10,999 nt of DNA from Limisphaerales bacterium. GTDB taxonomy: Bacteria; Verrucomicrobiota; Verrucomicrobiae; Limisphaerales; UBA11358. Each line of letters begins with the position of its first letter. Position 1 is the stretch's first letter. Positions 5,799-10,844 of this stretch are shown here, in pieces. A program made the position numbers and the translations under genes. The notes under the pieces were generated by a model that saw only the letters and a list, made by a program, of their open reading frames with translations, was not told where the DNA came from and ran no database searches. The DNA lies in the NCBI GenBank assembly GCA_003152145.1, contig PLZL01000004.1, positions 1-10,999 on the forward strand, given 5' to 3'.

Positions 5799-6004
5799 AA
5801 ACCTGCGAATGGACAATCAAAGACGCAAATAAATATTCGCCTTTAATCCAATGCGCCAAGCCCGCCGTTTGGCAGAAGGAACAATCTGGCATCGCTGGCT
5901 TCAGGTGGCGTTTGTGCGACCAACACAAAACCATGCTTTTGAAAAGCTTTAATTCCAAAACTCAATTTGAGGAACAAAGATTGTGGAAAAGAATTGTGGC
6001 ATGA
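5795..6004 (+). CDS. 69-residue Cys/His protein, probable zinc finger
   Basis: The start is set at 5795 because GGAGG (5784-5788) lies six bases before this ATG and the upstream stop overlaps it (ATGA). Conserved-looking metal ligands are C4, C20, C41 and H44 (TCEW, IQCAKPAVW, WRLCDQH), a CCCH pattern seen in small treble-clef-like phage proteins. The C-terminal 20 residues are helical and charged. No enzymatic motif is visible. It may bind nucleic acid or a partner protein; the exact role is unknown. Its stop overlaps the next start by ATGA. Confidence 0.8.
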   Translation: MKTCEWTIKDANKYSPLIQCAKPAVWQKEQSGIAGFRWRLCDQHKTMLLKSFNSKTQFEEQRLWKRIVA

Positions 6005-6699
6005 AAACGACCACCAAAATAAAAGGCATCGCCGGGGAATTGAAACCGAAAGAACGGCCAATTTTATTTTCGTCAGAGATGGTAAAAGCGATCCTGAACG
6101 GCAGCAAGACGCAGACAAGACGGGCGTTGGCTTTACAGCCTCTTGAAATGCTAACCAAGCTCCCGCCCTGGAATGACACAGTTACGCGGCAATGGAACGG
6201 ATGCAAAGTCTGGTTTGCTCTGATGCAACGCAATCCAAATCGAGGAACAGCTTTTAGGTGCAGATTCGGTGAAGTCGGAAACCATCTGTGGGTGCGGGAA
6301 ACATGGCGACGAGATTCAAGAGACGGACAATGCTTCTATCGCGCCGCTTGTGTTTATCCCGAACGATTTATTTGGAAGCCATCCATCTTCATGCCGCGAT
6401 CCGCGAGCCGCATCACGCTGGAAATCGTATCGGTGCGCGTCGAAAAACTTCAGGACATCACCGAGGCAGACGCCGTTGCTGAGGGGTGCATTCCTTGCAT
6501 GGAACATTCGGCGGATTGCAATAACGACTATTGCGCGCTTGCTGGCGGCGTTGGCGACTGCGACGGATCAATGGTTTCAGGTAAAATGCTTTACCGAAGT
6601 CTTTGGGAATCCATCAACGGCAAAGGCTCTTTTGAAAAGAATCCGTGGATATGGGTGATTCAATTCAGGAAAATCCCAAACCGATTAGAGGCGAAATGA
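6001..6699 (+). CDS. ASCH/PUA-like domain phage protein
   Basis: The 232-residue protein has the start signature of phage ASCH-like proteins: RPILFSSEMVKAILNGSKTQTRR (residues 19-41), followed by FGEVGNHLWVRETW (about 90-102), SRITLEIVSVRVEKLQDITEADAVAEG (about 136-162) and a closing LWESINGKGSFEKNPWIWVIQFR. ASCH folds are PUA relatives thought to bind RNA or modified bases; several phage members are annotated only as morphogenesis-associated, without proof. A Cys-rich insert (C163, C166, C173, C178, C187) may bind a metal. I start it at the ATG at 6001, which overlaps the upstream stop (ATGA), not at the GTG 18 bases earlier. It ends in an ATGA overlap preceded by GAGGCG. Confidence 0.75.
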   Translation: MKTTTKIKGIAGELKPKERPILFSSEMVKAILNGSKTQTRRALALQPLEMLTKLPPWNDTVTRQWNGCKVWFALMQRNPNRGTAFRCRFGEVGNHLWVRETWRRDSRDGQCFYRAACVYPERFIWKPSIFMPRSASRITLEIVSVRVEKLQDITEADAVAEGCIPCMEHSADCNNDYCALAGGVGDCDGSMVSGKMLYRSLWESINGKGSFEKNPWIWVIQFRKIPNRLEAK

Positions 6700-6953
6700 A
6701 ACTGCAAAAACTTTTGGAAGAAATCACGCCGTTACCGTGGACAAACAAAACACGACTTGGCGCGGCCAACTACGACCAATTAAAGGCAAATGCCATTTAC
6801 CGCCGCCACGCGGCGAACATGCTGCCGGAGTTGGTTGCGGCTGGAATGAAAATGGCGAATCGCGGCCCATTCATGCCGCTCGACGAGGCTCTAGAGATCG
6901 AAAATAATTTCTATAAAGCCCTTGCCCGAGCCGAGAAAGTGGAGGCGAAATGA
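6696..6953 (+). CDS. 85-residue conserved-looking phage protein, unknown function
   Basis: The protein begins MKLQKLLEEITPLPW and continues with NYDQLKANAIYRRHAANMLPELVAAGMKMAN, a pattern I recognise from small phage proteins of the type 'ITPLPW ... HAANxLPELV', for which no function is known. It is helical, without Cys or membrane segments. The start overlaps the upstream stop (ATGA) and is preceded by AGAGG at a proper distance. The 12 bases GAGGCGAAATGA at this start are repeated exactly at the next gene's start (6942-6953). An earlier in-frame ATG at 6645 would run far into the ASCH gene and is unlikely. Confidence 0.75.
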   Translation: MKLQKLLEEITPLPWTNKTRLGAANYDQLKANAIYRRHAANMLPELVAAGMKMANRGPFMPLDEALEIENNFYKALARAEKVEAK

Positions 6954-7327
6954 GCGTCATCAGCCAATTTGAATACGAAAATATGCAACGCCGAGTAGAT
7001 GCTGGCAGGCGGGTTGACAGTTCTCCGCTATTGGATGGAAATCCGGTTGAGCGCGAGAGCGATTTGCACAACCAGATCATCGCCCATTGCCGTCTATGGG
7101 GTTGGATTTACTTTCACGGCTCGACGGCGCACCGAGCGATGCGAACCATTGGGGAACCGGATTTTACAATTCTTGCCGACGGTGGGAGAATCTTTTTCCT
7201 TGAATGCAAAACTACTAAAGGAAAGCTTTCGCCACAGCAACTCGCGATGAAGGTGTGGGCCGAAAAGTTGGGCCACACAATTCACACAGTCCGAACATTC
7301 AAAGAATTTTTGGATCAAATAAAATGA
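6950..7327 (+). CDS. VRR-NUC domain nuclease
   Basis: This 125-residue protein shows the compact PD-(D/E)xK nuclease pattern of VRR-NUC proteins: Glu36 in ESDLHNQIIAHC, GWIYFH, then G68EPD71FTIL with the catalytic Asp, F83LECK87 with Glu85 and Lys87, and KLSPQQ (Gln96/97) before a helix ending in LGHTIHTVRT. Phage VRR-NUC proteins cut branched or flap DNA and may resolve replication or recombination intermediates before packaging. The first 30 residues are an extra, probably flexible N-terminal region. Translation starts from a strong GGAGG (6941-6945) and an ATGA overlap. Its stop overlaps the next gene in the same way. Confidence 0.88.
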   Translation: MSVISQFEYENMQRRVDAGRRVDSSPLLDGNPVERESDLHNQIIAHCRLWGWIYFHGSTAHRAMRTIGEPDFTILADGGRIFFLECKTTKGKLSPQQLAMKVWAEKLGHTIHTVRTFKEFLDQIK

Positions 7328-7548
7328 GCGCAAAACCATCAGGCACGGCCATGTTCATCGAAATGACTGGCAACGAAACGGAAGATCAGTGCAAACAAAT
7401 CGCGTTTGAAATGTTCTGCTCGTCGCACCCGGTCGAGGCGCACCAGAAAGACCCAGACGGCTTCTGGAACTATTTTCAGAAGCGCGCGCCGGGAGTCAGC
7501 CGCGAAAAAATGGTGGCGCTTCTGGAAGAATGCGAGGAACAAACATGA
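7324..7548 (+). CDS. 74-residue protein of unknown function
   Basis: I do not recognise this protein. After a polar start (MSAKPSGTAMFIEMTGNETED) it contains QCKQIAFEMFCSSHPVEAHQKDPDGFWNYFQKRAPGVSREKMVALLEECEEQT: a helical, acidic domain with three Cys and a conserved-looking DPDGFWNYF stretch. It has no membrane segment. The ATG overlaps the VRR-NUC stop (ATGA), and its own stop overlaps the next start. The acidic character and size are compatible with a small accessory or DNA-mimic protein, but no evidence singles this out. Confidence 0.65.
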   Translation: MSAKPSGTAMFIEMTGNETEDQCKQIAFEMFCSSHPVEAHQKDPDGFWNYFQKRAPGVSREKMVALLEECEEQT

Positions 7549-7709
7549 GCATTACAAAAGAACAACACAAAAACGTGTGTCGCAATGCCGACGATTTCAG
7601 GCTGGAAATTTCGTCAACCAAGTGGTCGTTTGGAATTGAAACCCATTATTGGGGATTCCGACTCATGTTCTGGCACTGTCATTTTTGCTTTCACATTAAA
7701 CCATTATGA
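7545..7709 (+). CDS. 54-residue aromatic- and His-rich protein of unknown function
   Basis: The protein starts MSITKEQHKNVCRNADDFRLEIS and ends in an unusually aromatic, His/Cys-rich tail: HYWGFRLMFWHCHFCFHIKPL. The HCHFCFH cluster (about residues 44-50) could bind a metal or insert in a membrane. A GAGG sits upstream of the ATG, and both ends are ATGA overlaps with neighbouring genes, which is the best support that it is real. No known family is recognised. Confidence 0.6.
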   Translation: MSITKEQHKNVCRNADDFRLEISSTKWSFGIETHYWGFRLMFWHCHFCFHIKPL

Positions 7710-8302
7710 GCCTGGACTGGCCAAGATTTTCAGGACCACTACGCGAGCCGGTTGACGCGGATCGCGAGCGGGAGATTGCCGACGAGAAAGCGGATCACGA
7801 TTACAACATTATGAAAAACGACGACAAAACACCGACCGAATGGGTTCAGCAATTTCACCCGCCGGGACAGACGCGCGACTGCATTCACTTCAGGCTGGCA
7901 CGAAGTTGTGAAATTTGCGGATTGGAGAGGGAATTGTTTTACAGCCGGAGCGAGAATGACGCGCTATGCGCCTTCATCAACCGCAAAATGAAAATGACTC
8001 GAAGCGACCCGCGGATTGAGGAACTGGTAAAACGTGTCGCCGGCGCTACGACACCACCGCCGACAGAAGAATTCCGGCCAACTCGCGGATACGAGCAGGT
8101 CGTGTCGTTGGAAGATTACCAGAAGTTGCAGCGCGAGCTTGCCGAGGCGAATAAAGAGGCCGACAAAGAACACGCGAAGGCCGTTGAACTTTGCGACAAG
8201 CTAATTGATTTACGCCAGCGCGAGCAGAAATTGGTTGAGGCGTTGGAAGAAATATCGAAACGCTTTCCTCAACTTTACCTTGGGGTGACGGATGGGAAGT
8301 AG
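7706..8302 (+). CDS. 198-residue protein with CxH/CxxC motif and C-terminal coiled coil, unknown function
   Basis: The first 45 residues are acidic and helical. Residues 59-71 contain DCIHFRLARSCEICG, a C59-x-H61 and C68-x2-C71 arrangement that could bind zinc. From about 130 to 185 the sequence is a long charged coiled coil (DYQKLQRELAEANKEADKEHAKAVELCDKLIDLRQREQKLVEALEEI). An internal ATG at 7811 (MKNDDKT) is an alternative start. It begins at the last ATGA overlap of the operon and stops with TAG at 8300. The same frame continues past this TAG into the methyltransferase remnant, which I take as coincidence or a deletion scar. Role unknown. Confidence 0.7.
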   Translation: MSLDWPRFSGPLREPVDADREREIADEKADHDYNIMKNDDKTPTEWVQQFHPPGQTRDCIHFRLARSCEICGLERELFYSRSENDALCAFINRKMKMTRSDPRIEELVKRVAGATTPPPTEEFRPTRGYEQVVSLEDYQKLQRELAEANKEADKEHAKAVELCDKLIDLRQREQKLVEALEEISKRFPQLYLGVTDGK

Positions 8303-8508
8303 GAACACCACGAGTGGTTGATGGGCTACCCGAAAGATTGGACGGCGGTGGAGCATTTTGCCAGTGGCCGGACGAAGACCGCGAAACGCCAAGAGTCGCC
8401 ACCGGAATCAAACACCGCGCCCATCGCTTGAAGGGACTTGGAAATTCCGTGGTGCCTGCCGTTGTGGTTGAAATCCTCATGGCAATAAATGACACGCGTG
8501 GGAAATAA
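8303..8508 (+). pseudogene. remnant of a DNA (cytosine-5) methyltransferase C-terminus, frameshifted
   Basis: Right after the preceding stop one frame encodes HEWLMGYPKDWTAVEHF, the conserved late segment of phage C5 methyltransferases. About 40-80 bases on, a different frame (-1) encodes TPRVATGIKHRAHRLKGLGN followed by SVVP, which is motif X, where the C-terminus packs against the AdoMet domain. Both belong to one protein, so a frameshift lies between roughly 8345 and 8385. Motifs I-VIII, including the PCQ catalytic loop, are absent upstream: the space is filled by an unrelated coiled-coil gene. The remnant cannot be an active enzyme. The motif X frame ends in TAA at 8506-8508. No canonical slippery heptamer is visible, so decay, or a sequencing error plus truncation, is more likely than programmed shifting. 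Confidence 0.75.
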
Positions 8509-8544
8509 TGCTTGCCCAATCCTGTAAATACGAGACTATGCGTC

Positions 8545-8970
8545 ATGCAATATCCTTACATTCAGTCCAAGAAAAACGGCAAGAAGATAGACCAGCATCG
8601 GCGTATCATGCAGGAGCTTGTCGGGCGTCCGCTTCTGCGGTGGGAACTTGTTCACCACATCAATGGAGACAAGCGGGACAACCGTCTGGAAAACCTGCAA
8701 ATCGTTTCTCAGAAAGAGCACTCTCAAATCCATCAGCAGAAATATCCGCTCACAAAGTTCTGCGAAGTTTGCGGCTCGGAGTTTATGCCGCATCCAACCA
8801 AGCGAAAGCGGGCAAAGACGTGCTCTCAAGATTGCCGCATGATACTAACATCCTGGAGACTTCGCAGGCCGGATGCTCCTTGCTCACTTTACCGTGCCGA
8901 CGCCTACCCGTCGCAAGCAAAGCAGCGCATCGAGTCCCACAAGTGGCGCAAGAAATCATCCGAGTCATGA
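8545..8970 (+). CDS. HNH endonuclease with C-terminal zinc ribbon (second of four)
   Basis: The start is the ATG at 8545 (MQYPYIQSKKNGKKIDQHRR); a TTG 33 bases earlier is less likely. The 141-residue protein has the HNH_3-like signature seen in phage and intron homing nucleases: IMQELVGRPLLRWELVHHINGDKRDNRLENLQIVSQKEHSQIH, with His37/His38, Asn40, Asn46 and His59 placed for metal binding and catalysis. A second module, KFCEVCGSEF to TCSQDC (C73, C76, C93, C97), forms a zinc ribbon for DNA contact. The tail is basic. It sits 36 bases after the methyltransferase remnant, as a free-standing homing nuclease often sits beside its target gene. Confidence 0.85.
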   Translation: MQYPYIQSKKNGKKIDQHRRIMQELVGRPLLRWELVHHINGDKRDNRLENLQIVSQKEHSQIHQQKYPLTKFCEVCGSEFMPHPTKRKRAKTCSQDCRMILTSWRLRRPDAPCSLYRADAYPSQAKQRIESHKWRKKSSES

Positions 8971-8988
8971 TTCAAACCGGAATATGAA

Positions 8989-9005
8989 CCCTCCCCCACC
9001 CTCCC
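8989..9005 (-). other. G-quadruplex motif with single-base loops
   Basis: On the minus strand the sequence reads GGG-A-GGG-T-GGGGG-A-GGG: four G-runs separated by single bases, the most stable class of quadruplex-forming sequence. It lies 18 bases after the HNH stop, in the convergent gap between the plus-strand replication operon and the minus-strand HNH gene. On the plus strand it is a C-rich tract. The surrounding 9006-9070 is also C-rich on the plus strand and holds no gene that I can support. Confidence 0.7.
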
Positions 9006-9100
9006 GACCTTCGACCACGCCCGGGCACGCCGCGCGCCAGCCTTCGCGCCCGCCACTTTCACCCCCCCGGTCGCTGGACGATACCACCCAGAGCGCAAAT

Positions 9101-9119
9101 CGCGTCCTGGCGCGTTTTT
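9101..9119 (+). terminator. weak intrinsic terminator closing the replication operon
   Basis: CGCG (9101-9104), loop TCCTGG, and CGCG (9111-9114) are followed by five T residues. Upstream AAAT can extend pairing with the T-run, and an alternative GCGC/GCGC stem overlaps. It lies where the plus operon meets the 3' end of the minus-strand HNH gene. The stem is short, so efficiency is uncertain. Confidence 0.45.
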
Positions 9120-9121
9120 GA

Positions 9122-9493
9122 CTATCCAATCCCCCATCGAGCTCGTTTGCGAAGCTTTGCAAACCGCCGGGCTTCTTTTCTCTGGCCCCTCTTGAGGCGG
9201 CGTTGTGACTCCCTTTGCTGTCGCCGCTCATAGCGGCCCAGACTTTGAACAAATCCGAAGAACTGCCGGGGCTGTTGGTGTCTTGCCGTGTGGCACGATT
9301 TGCAGAGAGTGACCAAATCGGAGAGTTGGGTTTCACGCCAGCTTTTTCGATAACGAACATGGTGCGCATGAATTTCACCAGAACAGCCGCAAGCCCTGCA
9401 TTTGTGGCCATCACGCTCAAAATAAGCCTGCCGAAGTTCCATCCAGAATTCGGACGCCAAAAACTCCTGATACGCCGCTTGTCGGTCGGTCAT
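9122..9493 (-). CDS. HNH endonuclease (third of four)
   Basis: The 123-residue protein has a helical lead (AAYQEFLASEFWMELRQAYFERDGHKC), a zinc knuckle C32-x2-C35 (CRAC), the catalytic strand EIHAHHVRYRK (His44, His45), and LVTLCKSCHTARH (C64-x2-C67, His68, His72). This is a complete HNH core. The last 45 residues are extremely Arg/Lys/Gln-rich (YERRQQRESQRRLKRG), a likely non-specific DNA-binding tail. Its start overlaps the stop of the upstream replication-type gene by ATGA, so it is the second gene of a two-gene minus operon. It differs in sequence from the HNH gene at 2922, sharing only the core pattern. Confidence 0.9.
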   Translation of the reverse strand: MTDRQAAYQEFLASEFWMELRQAYFERDGHKCRACGCSGEIHAHHVRYRKSWRETQLSDLVTLCKSCHTARHQQPRQFFGFVQSLGRYERRQQRESQRRLKRGQRKEARRFAKLRKRARWGIG

Positions 9494-10008
9494 GCTTCAC
9501 CCGCCGCAATGTTGTCCGCAAGCGCAATGTTGCCGGCCAGCGCCGCCTTTACCGCTCGGCGCTCTTGAGACATGAACCGTTCTGACGGCGGTTTGCCATC
9601 GTCGCCGGTGTTCTTTTTACGCCCCAACTTGCGTTGCCGATATTCAGCCTGCTTTATGCGCTGATACTCGTTCCTTTCCTCATCGTTTCTGATCTTGCGC
9701 CAAGCCAGTCCGTTGACAACAAGATAGGTGTATTCGCCGCGCTTGACCAGCTTCCTGCCATCCAAATCCGGCGTCCGGCTTTTGGGATCTGGCTCGCACA
9801 TCTCAGTGATCTTCGAGACGACAACTTCCTCTTTTTCACCCAACAAAAACGCGATTATCTGCGGGTTTAATTCCACAAGCATCTCCGTTGCCGGCTTGCC
9901 GTTCGGTTTCTGGTGACTGATCACATAACCCCATACCGCAAAAAAAGGACTCCCCTTACCAACCATCGAACCCTCATACATCGAAACATGGTGTTTTCCA
10001 AAGCTCAT
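9490..10008 (-). CDS. phage replication-type winged-helix protein, paralogue-like to the 3374 gene
   Basis: The protein has 172 residues. Residues 10-110 match a common phage DNA-binding domain: MYEGSMVGKGSPFFAVWGYVISH, ELNPQIIAFLLGEKEEVVVSKITEM, PDPKSRTPDLDGRKLVKRGEYTYLVVNG. The stretch PDPxSRxPxxDGR followed by a strand pair is shared with the replication protein at 3374-3997 (its residues 74-86). Instead of the ESNGWKVGKNPMKSW domain it ends in a basic helix and an Ala-rich tail with a small repeat (GNIALADNIA). The start at 10008 fits a promoter; M10 is an alternative. It could be a second initiator, a regulator using the same DNA site type, or an inhibitor of replication. Its stop overlaps the HNH start (ATGA). 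Confidence 0.75.
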   Translation of the reverse strand: MSFGKHHVSMYEGSMVGKGSPFFAVWGYVISHQKPNGKPATEMLVELNPQIIAFLLGEKEEVVVSKITEMCEPDPKSRTPDLDGRKLVKRGEYTYLVVNGLAWRKIRNDEERNEYQRIKQAEYRQRKLGRKKNTGDDGKPPSERFMSQERRAVKAALAGNIALADNIAAGEA

Positions 10009-10016
10009 ATTCCATC

Positions 10017-10044
10017 AGGATATTCATCAAAAAGTAAATGTCAA
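10017..10044 (-). promoter_or_regulatory. promoter of the minus-strand replication-type/HNH operon
   Basis: On the minus strand a perfect TTGACA (10044-10039) is followed after 16 bases by TATCCT (10022-10017; four of six). The start would be near 10010, two or three bases before the ATG at 10008. No Shine-Dalgarno sequence fits. The -35 box lies inside the GTAAATG/CATTTAC repeat cluster. Confidence 0.6.
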
Positions 10045-10073
10045 CATCCATTTACATCATTTACAAAGTTTAC
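10034..10073. repeat. GTAAATG/CATTTAC operator- or iteron-like repeats
   Basis: GTAAATG (10034-10040) and CATTTAC (10049-10055) form a perfect 7-bp inverted repeat with an 8-base spacer. A second CATTTAC follows at 10058-10064, and a variant AGTTTAC at 10067-10073, so the right-hand copies recur every nine bases. The inverted pair covers the -35 box of the minus promoter, so a protein bound here could block transcription. The adjacent gene encodes a DNA-binding protein that could be the ligand, and iteron function is also possible. Confidence 0.7.
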
Positions 10074-10086
10074 ACGAATTAACCAA

Positions 10087-10104
10087 GGCAGAGGCAGAGG
10101 CAGA
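10087..10104. repeat. short tandem repeat (GGCAGA)x3
   Basis: Three exact copies of GGCAGA lie end to end, followed by a partial GAGAAGAG extension. The site is upstream of the minus promoter in non-coding sequence. It is probably a replication-slippage repeat, and no function can be assigned. Confidence 0.7.
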
Positions 10105-10355
10105 GAAGAGCGCCAATTCCCCGAAAAGAGTCCTCTCTCTGGACACCATTCAAACACCATTTCCGCGCTATCACGAAAACCACCCAAGCCATCCAAAAAA
10201 CCACCGCAGCACTCGGAAACATCACCCAAACCACACAAAAACCCACCCAAGAAATTTCAGACCGCAGAAAGCCCGTTCTCTCGATACACCTCCTTTATGA
10301 TTCGAGGACCCGGCCACCAGTCAGCGGGGCACGGCGGCGGTGGGGCGGACACCCC
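10105..10355. other. non-coding, strand-asymmetric A+C-rich spacer between divergent operons
   Basis: No gene is supported here. From about 10150 to 10260 the plus strand is dominated by A and C with few G or T (repeats of CCACCC, CCAAA and AACC), so the minus strand is G+T-rich. From about 10310 the sequence turns G+C-rich (GGCGGCGGTGGGGCGG). A plus-strand reading frame runs through it, but its Lys/Pro/Ser-rich product follows simply from the base composition. The region lies between the divergent promoters at 10017-10044 (minus) and 10356-10384 (plus) and could hold control sites or an origin. Confidence 0.5.
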
Positions 10356-10384
10356 TTGACAAATGAGGGGACTCCTGATACATT
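10356..10384 (+). promoter_or_regulatory. promoter of the last HNH gene
   Basis: A perfect TTGACA (10356-10361), a 17-base spacer and TACATT (10379-10384; four of six) are followed after five bases by the HNH ATG at 10390. Transcription would begin at, or one or two bases beyond, the A of that ATG, so the message would be leaderless. An in-frame ATG at 10363 lies within the promoter spacer and is therefore an unlikely start. Confidence 0.6.
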
Positions 10385-10389
10385 CAGTC

Positions 10390-10827
10390 ATGCCTTCACT
10401 TGATCGCCGCGCCGGCCGTCGTCGTCACCGTCATCAGAGAAAACTCCGCGCCAAGGCTCGCCGCATTGCTTGGTTGCAGCAACACGGCCCATGCTGCAAA
10501 TGCGGATCTTCGAATCACCTTGAACTCGATCACCTGGTTCCACACAGACAACGACAACGCGCCAAATCGAGGCCATCCCAGGATATGTGGGATTGGTCAT
10601 CCGAAAGAAGGGACGCCGAACTGGCCAAGTGCCAAGTCCTCTGTCGCTCCTGCCACCGCAAAAAAACCGCCCTTGAAAACCGCAAGTTCGATCACGGCCT
10701 CAATCTCTACGAGCGACACGGTTGCCGTTGCCCCATCTGTAAAGCCGCCTCCGCAGCAAAAAAACGTCAGCAGAGAAAACGCAAGTCCTGTAAAATTGCC
10801 TTCGCACAGAATCAAGCCTCTCTCTAA
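10390..10827 (+). CDS. HNH endonuclease with extra C-terminal zinc motif (fourth of four)
   Basis: The 145-residue protein begins with a strongly basic helix (DRRAGRRRHRHQRKLRAKARR). Its HNH core is CCKCGSSNHLELDHLVPH (C35/C36, C38, then Asp47-His48), an insert with Trp-rich MWDWSSERRD, and KCQVLCRSCHRKKT (C81, C85, C88, His89). A second cluster, HGCRCPICKAASAAKKR (C112, C114, C117), is a motif often found in phage HNH and other small proteins. The tail is Lys/Arg-rich. The start at 10390 is chosen from the promoter position; 10363 would add nine residues. The gene stands alone on this strand and points away from the neighbouring minus operon. Confidence 0.85.
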   Translation: MPSLDRRAGRRRHRHQRKLRAKARRIAWLQQHGPCCKCGSSNHLELDHLVPHRQRQRAKSRPSQDMWDWSSERRDAELAKCQVLCRSCHRKKTALENRKFDHGLNLYERHGCRCPICKAASAAKKRQQRKRKSCKIAFAQNQASL

Positions 10828-10844
10828 GCCGCCCTCTTACGAAT

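Noticed and set aside
8300..8302. Amber recoding (TAG read as an amino acid)
   Set aside because: TAG also ends the HNH gene at 9122 correctly, and no gene in the window needs TAG readthrough to make sense.
8508..8987. 159-residue plus-strand frame overlapping the HNH gene at 8545
   Set aside because: The overlapping frame encodes a clear HNH core and C4 zinc ribbon; this one has no recognisable pattern.
8984..9121. 45-residue Pro-rich frame after the HNH gene
   Set aside because: It is translated from C-rich DNA, including the quadruplex motif and terminator, with no ribosome binding site.
9913..10359. Plus-strand frame of 148 residues, Lys/Pro/Ser-rich
   Set aside because: It overlaps the well-supported minus-strand replication-type gene and its promoter. 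The composition follows from the A+C-rich DNA, and no domain or ribosome binding site is visible.
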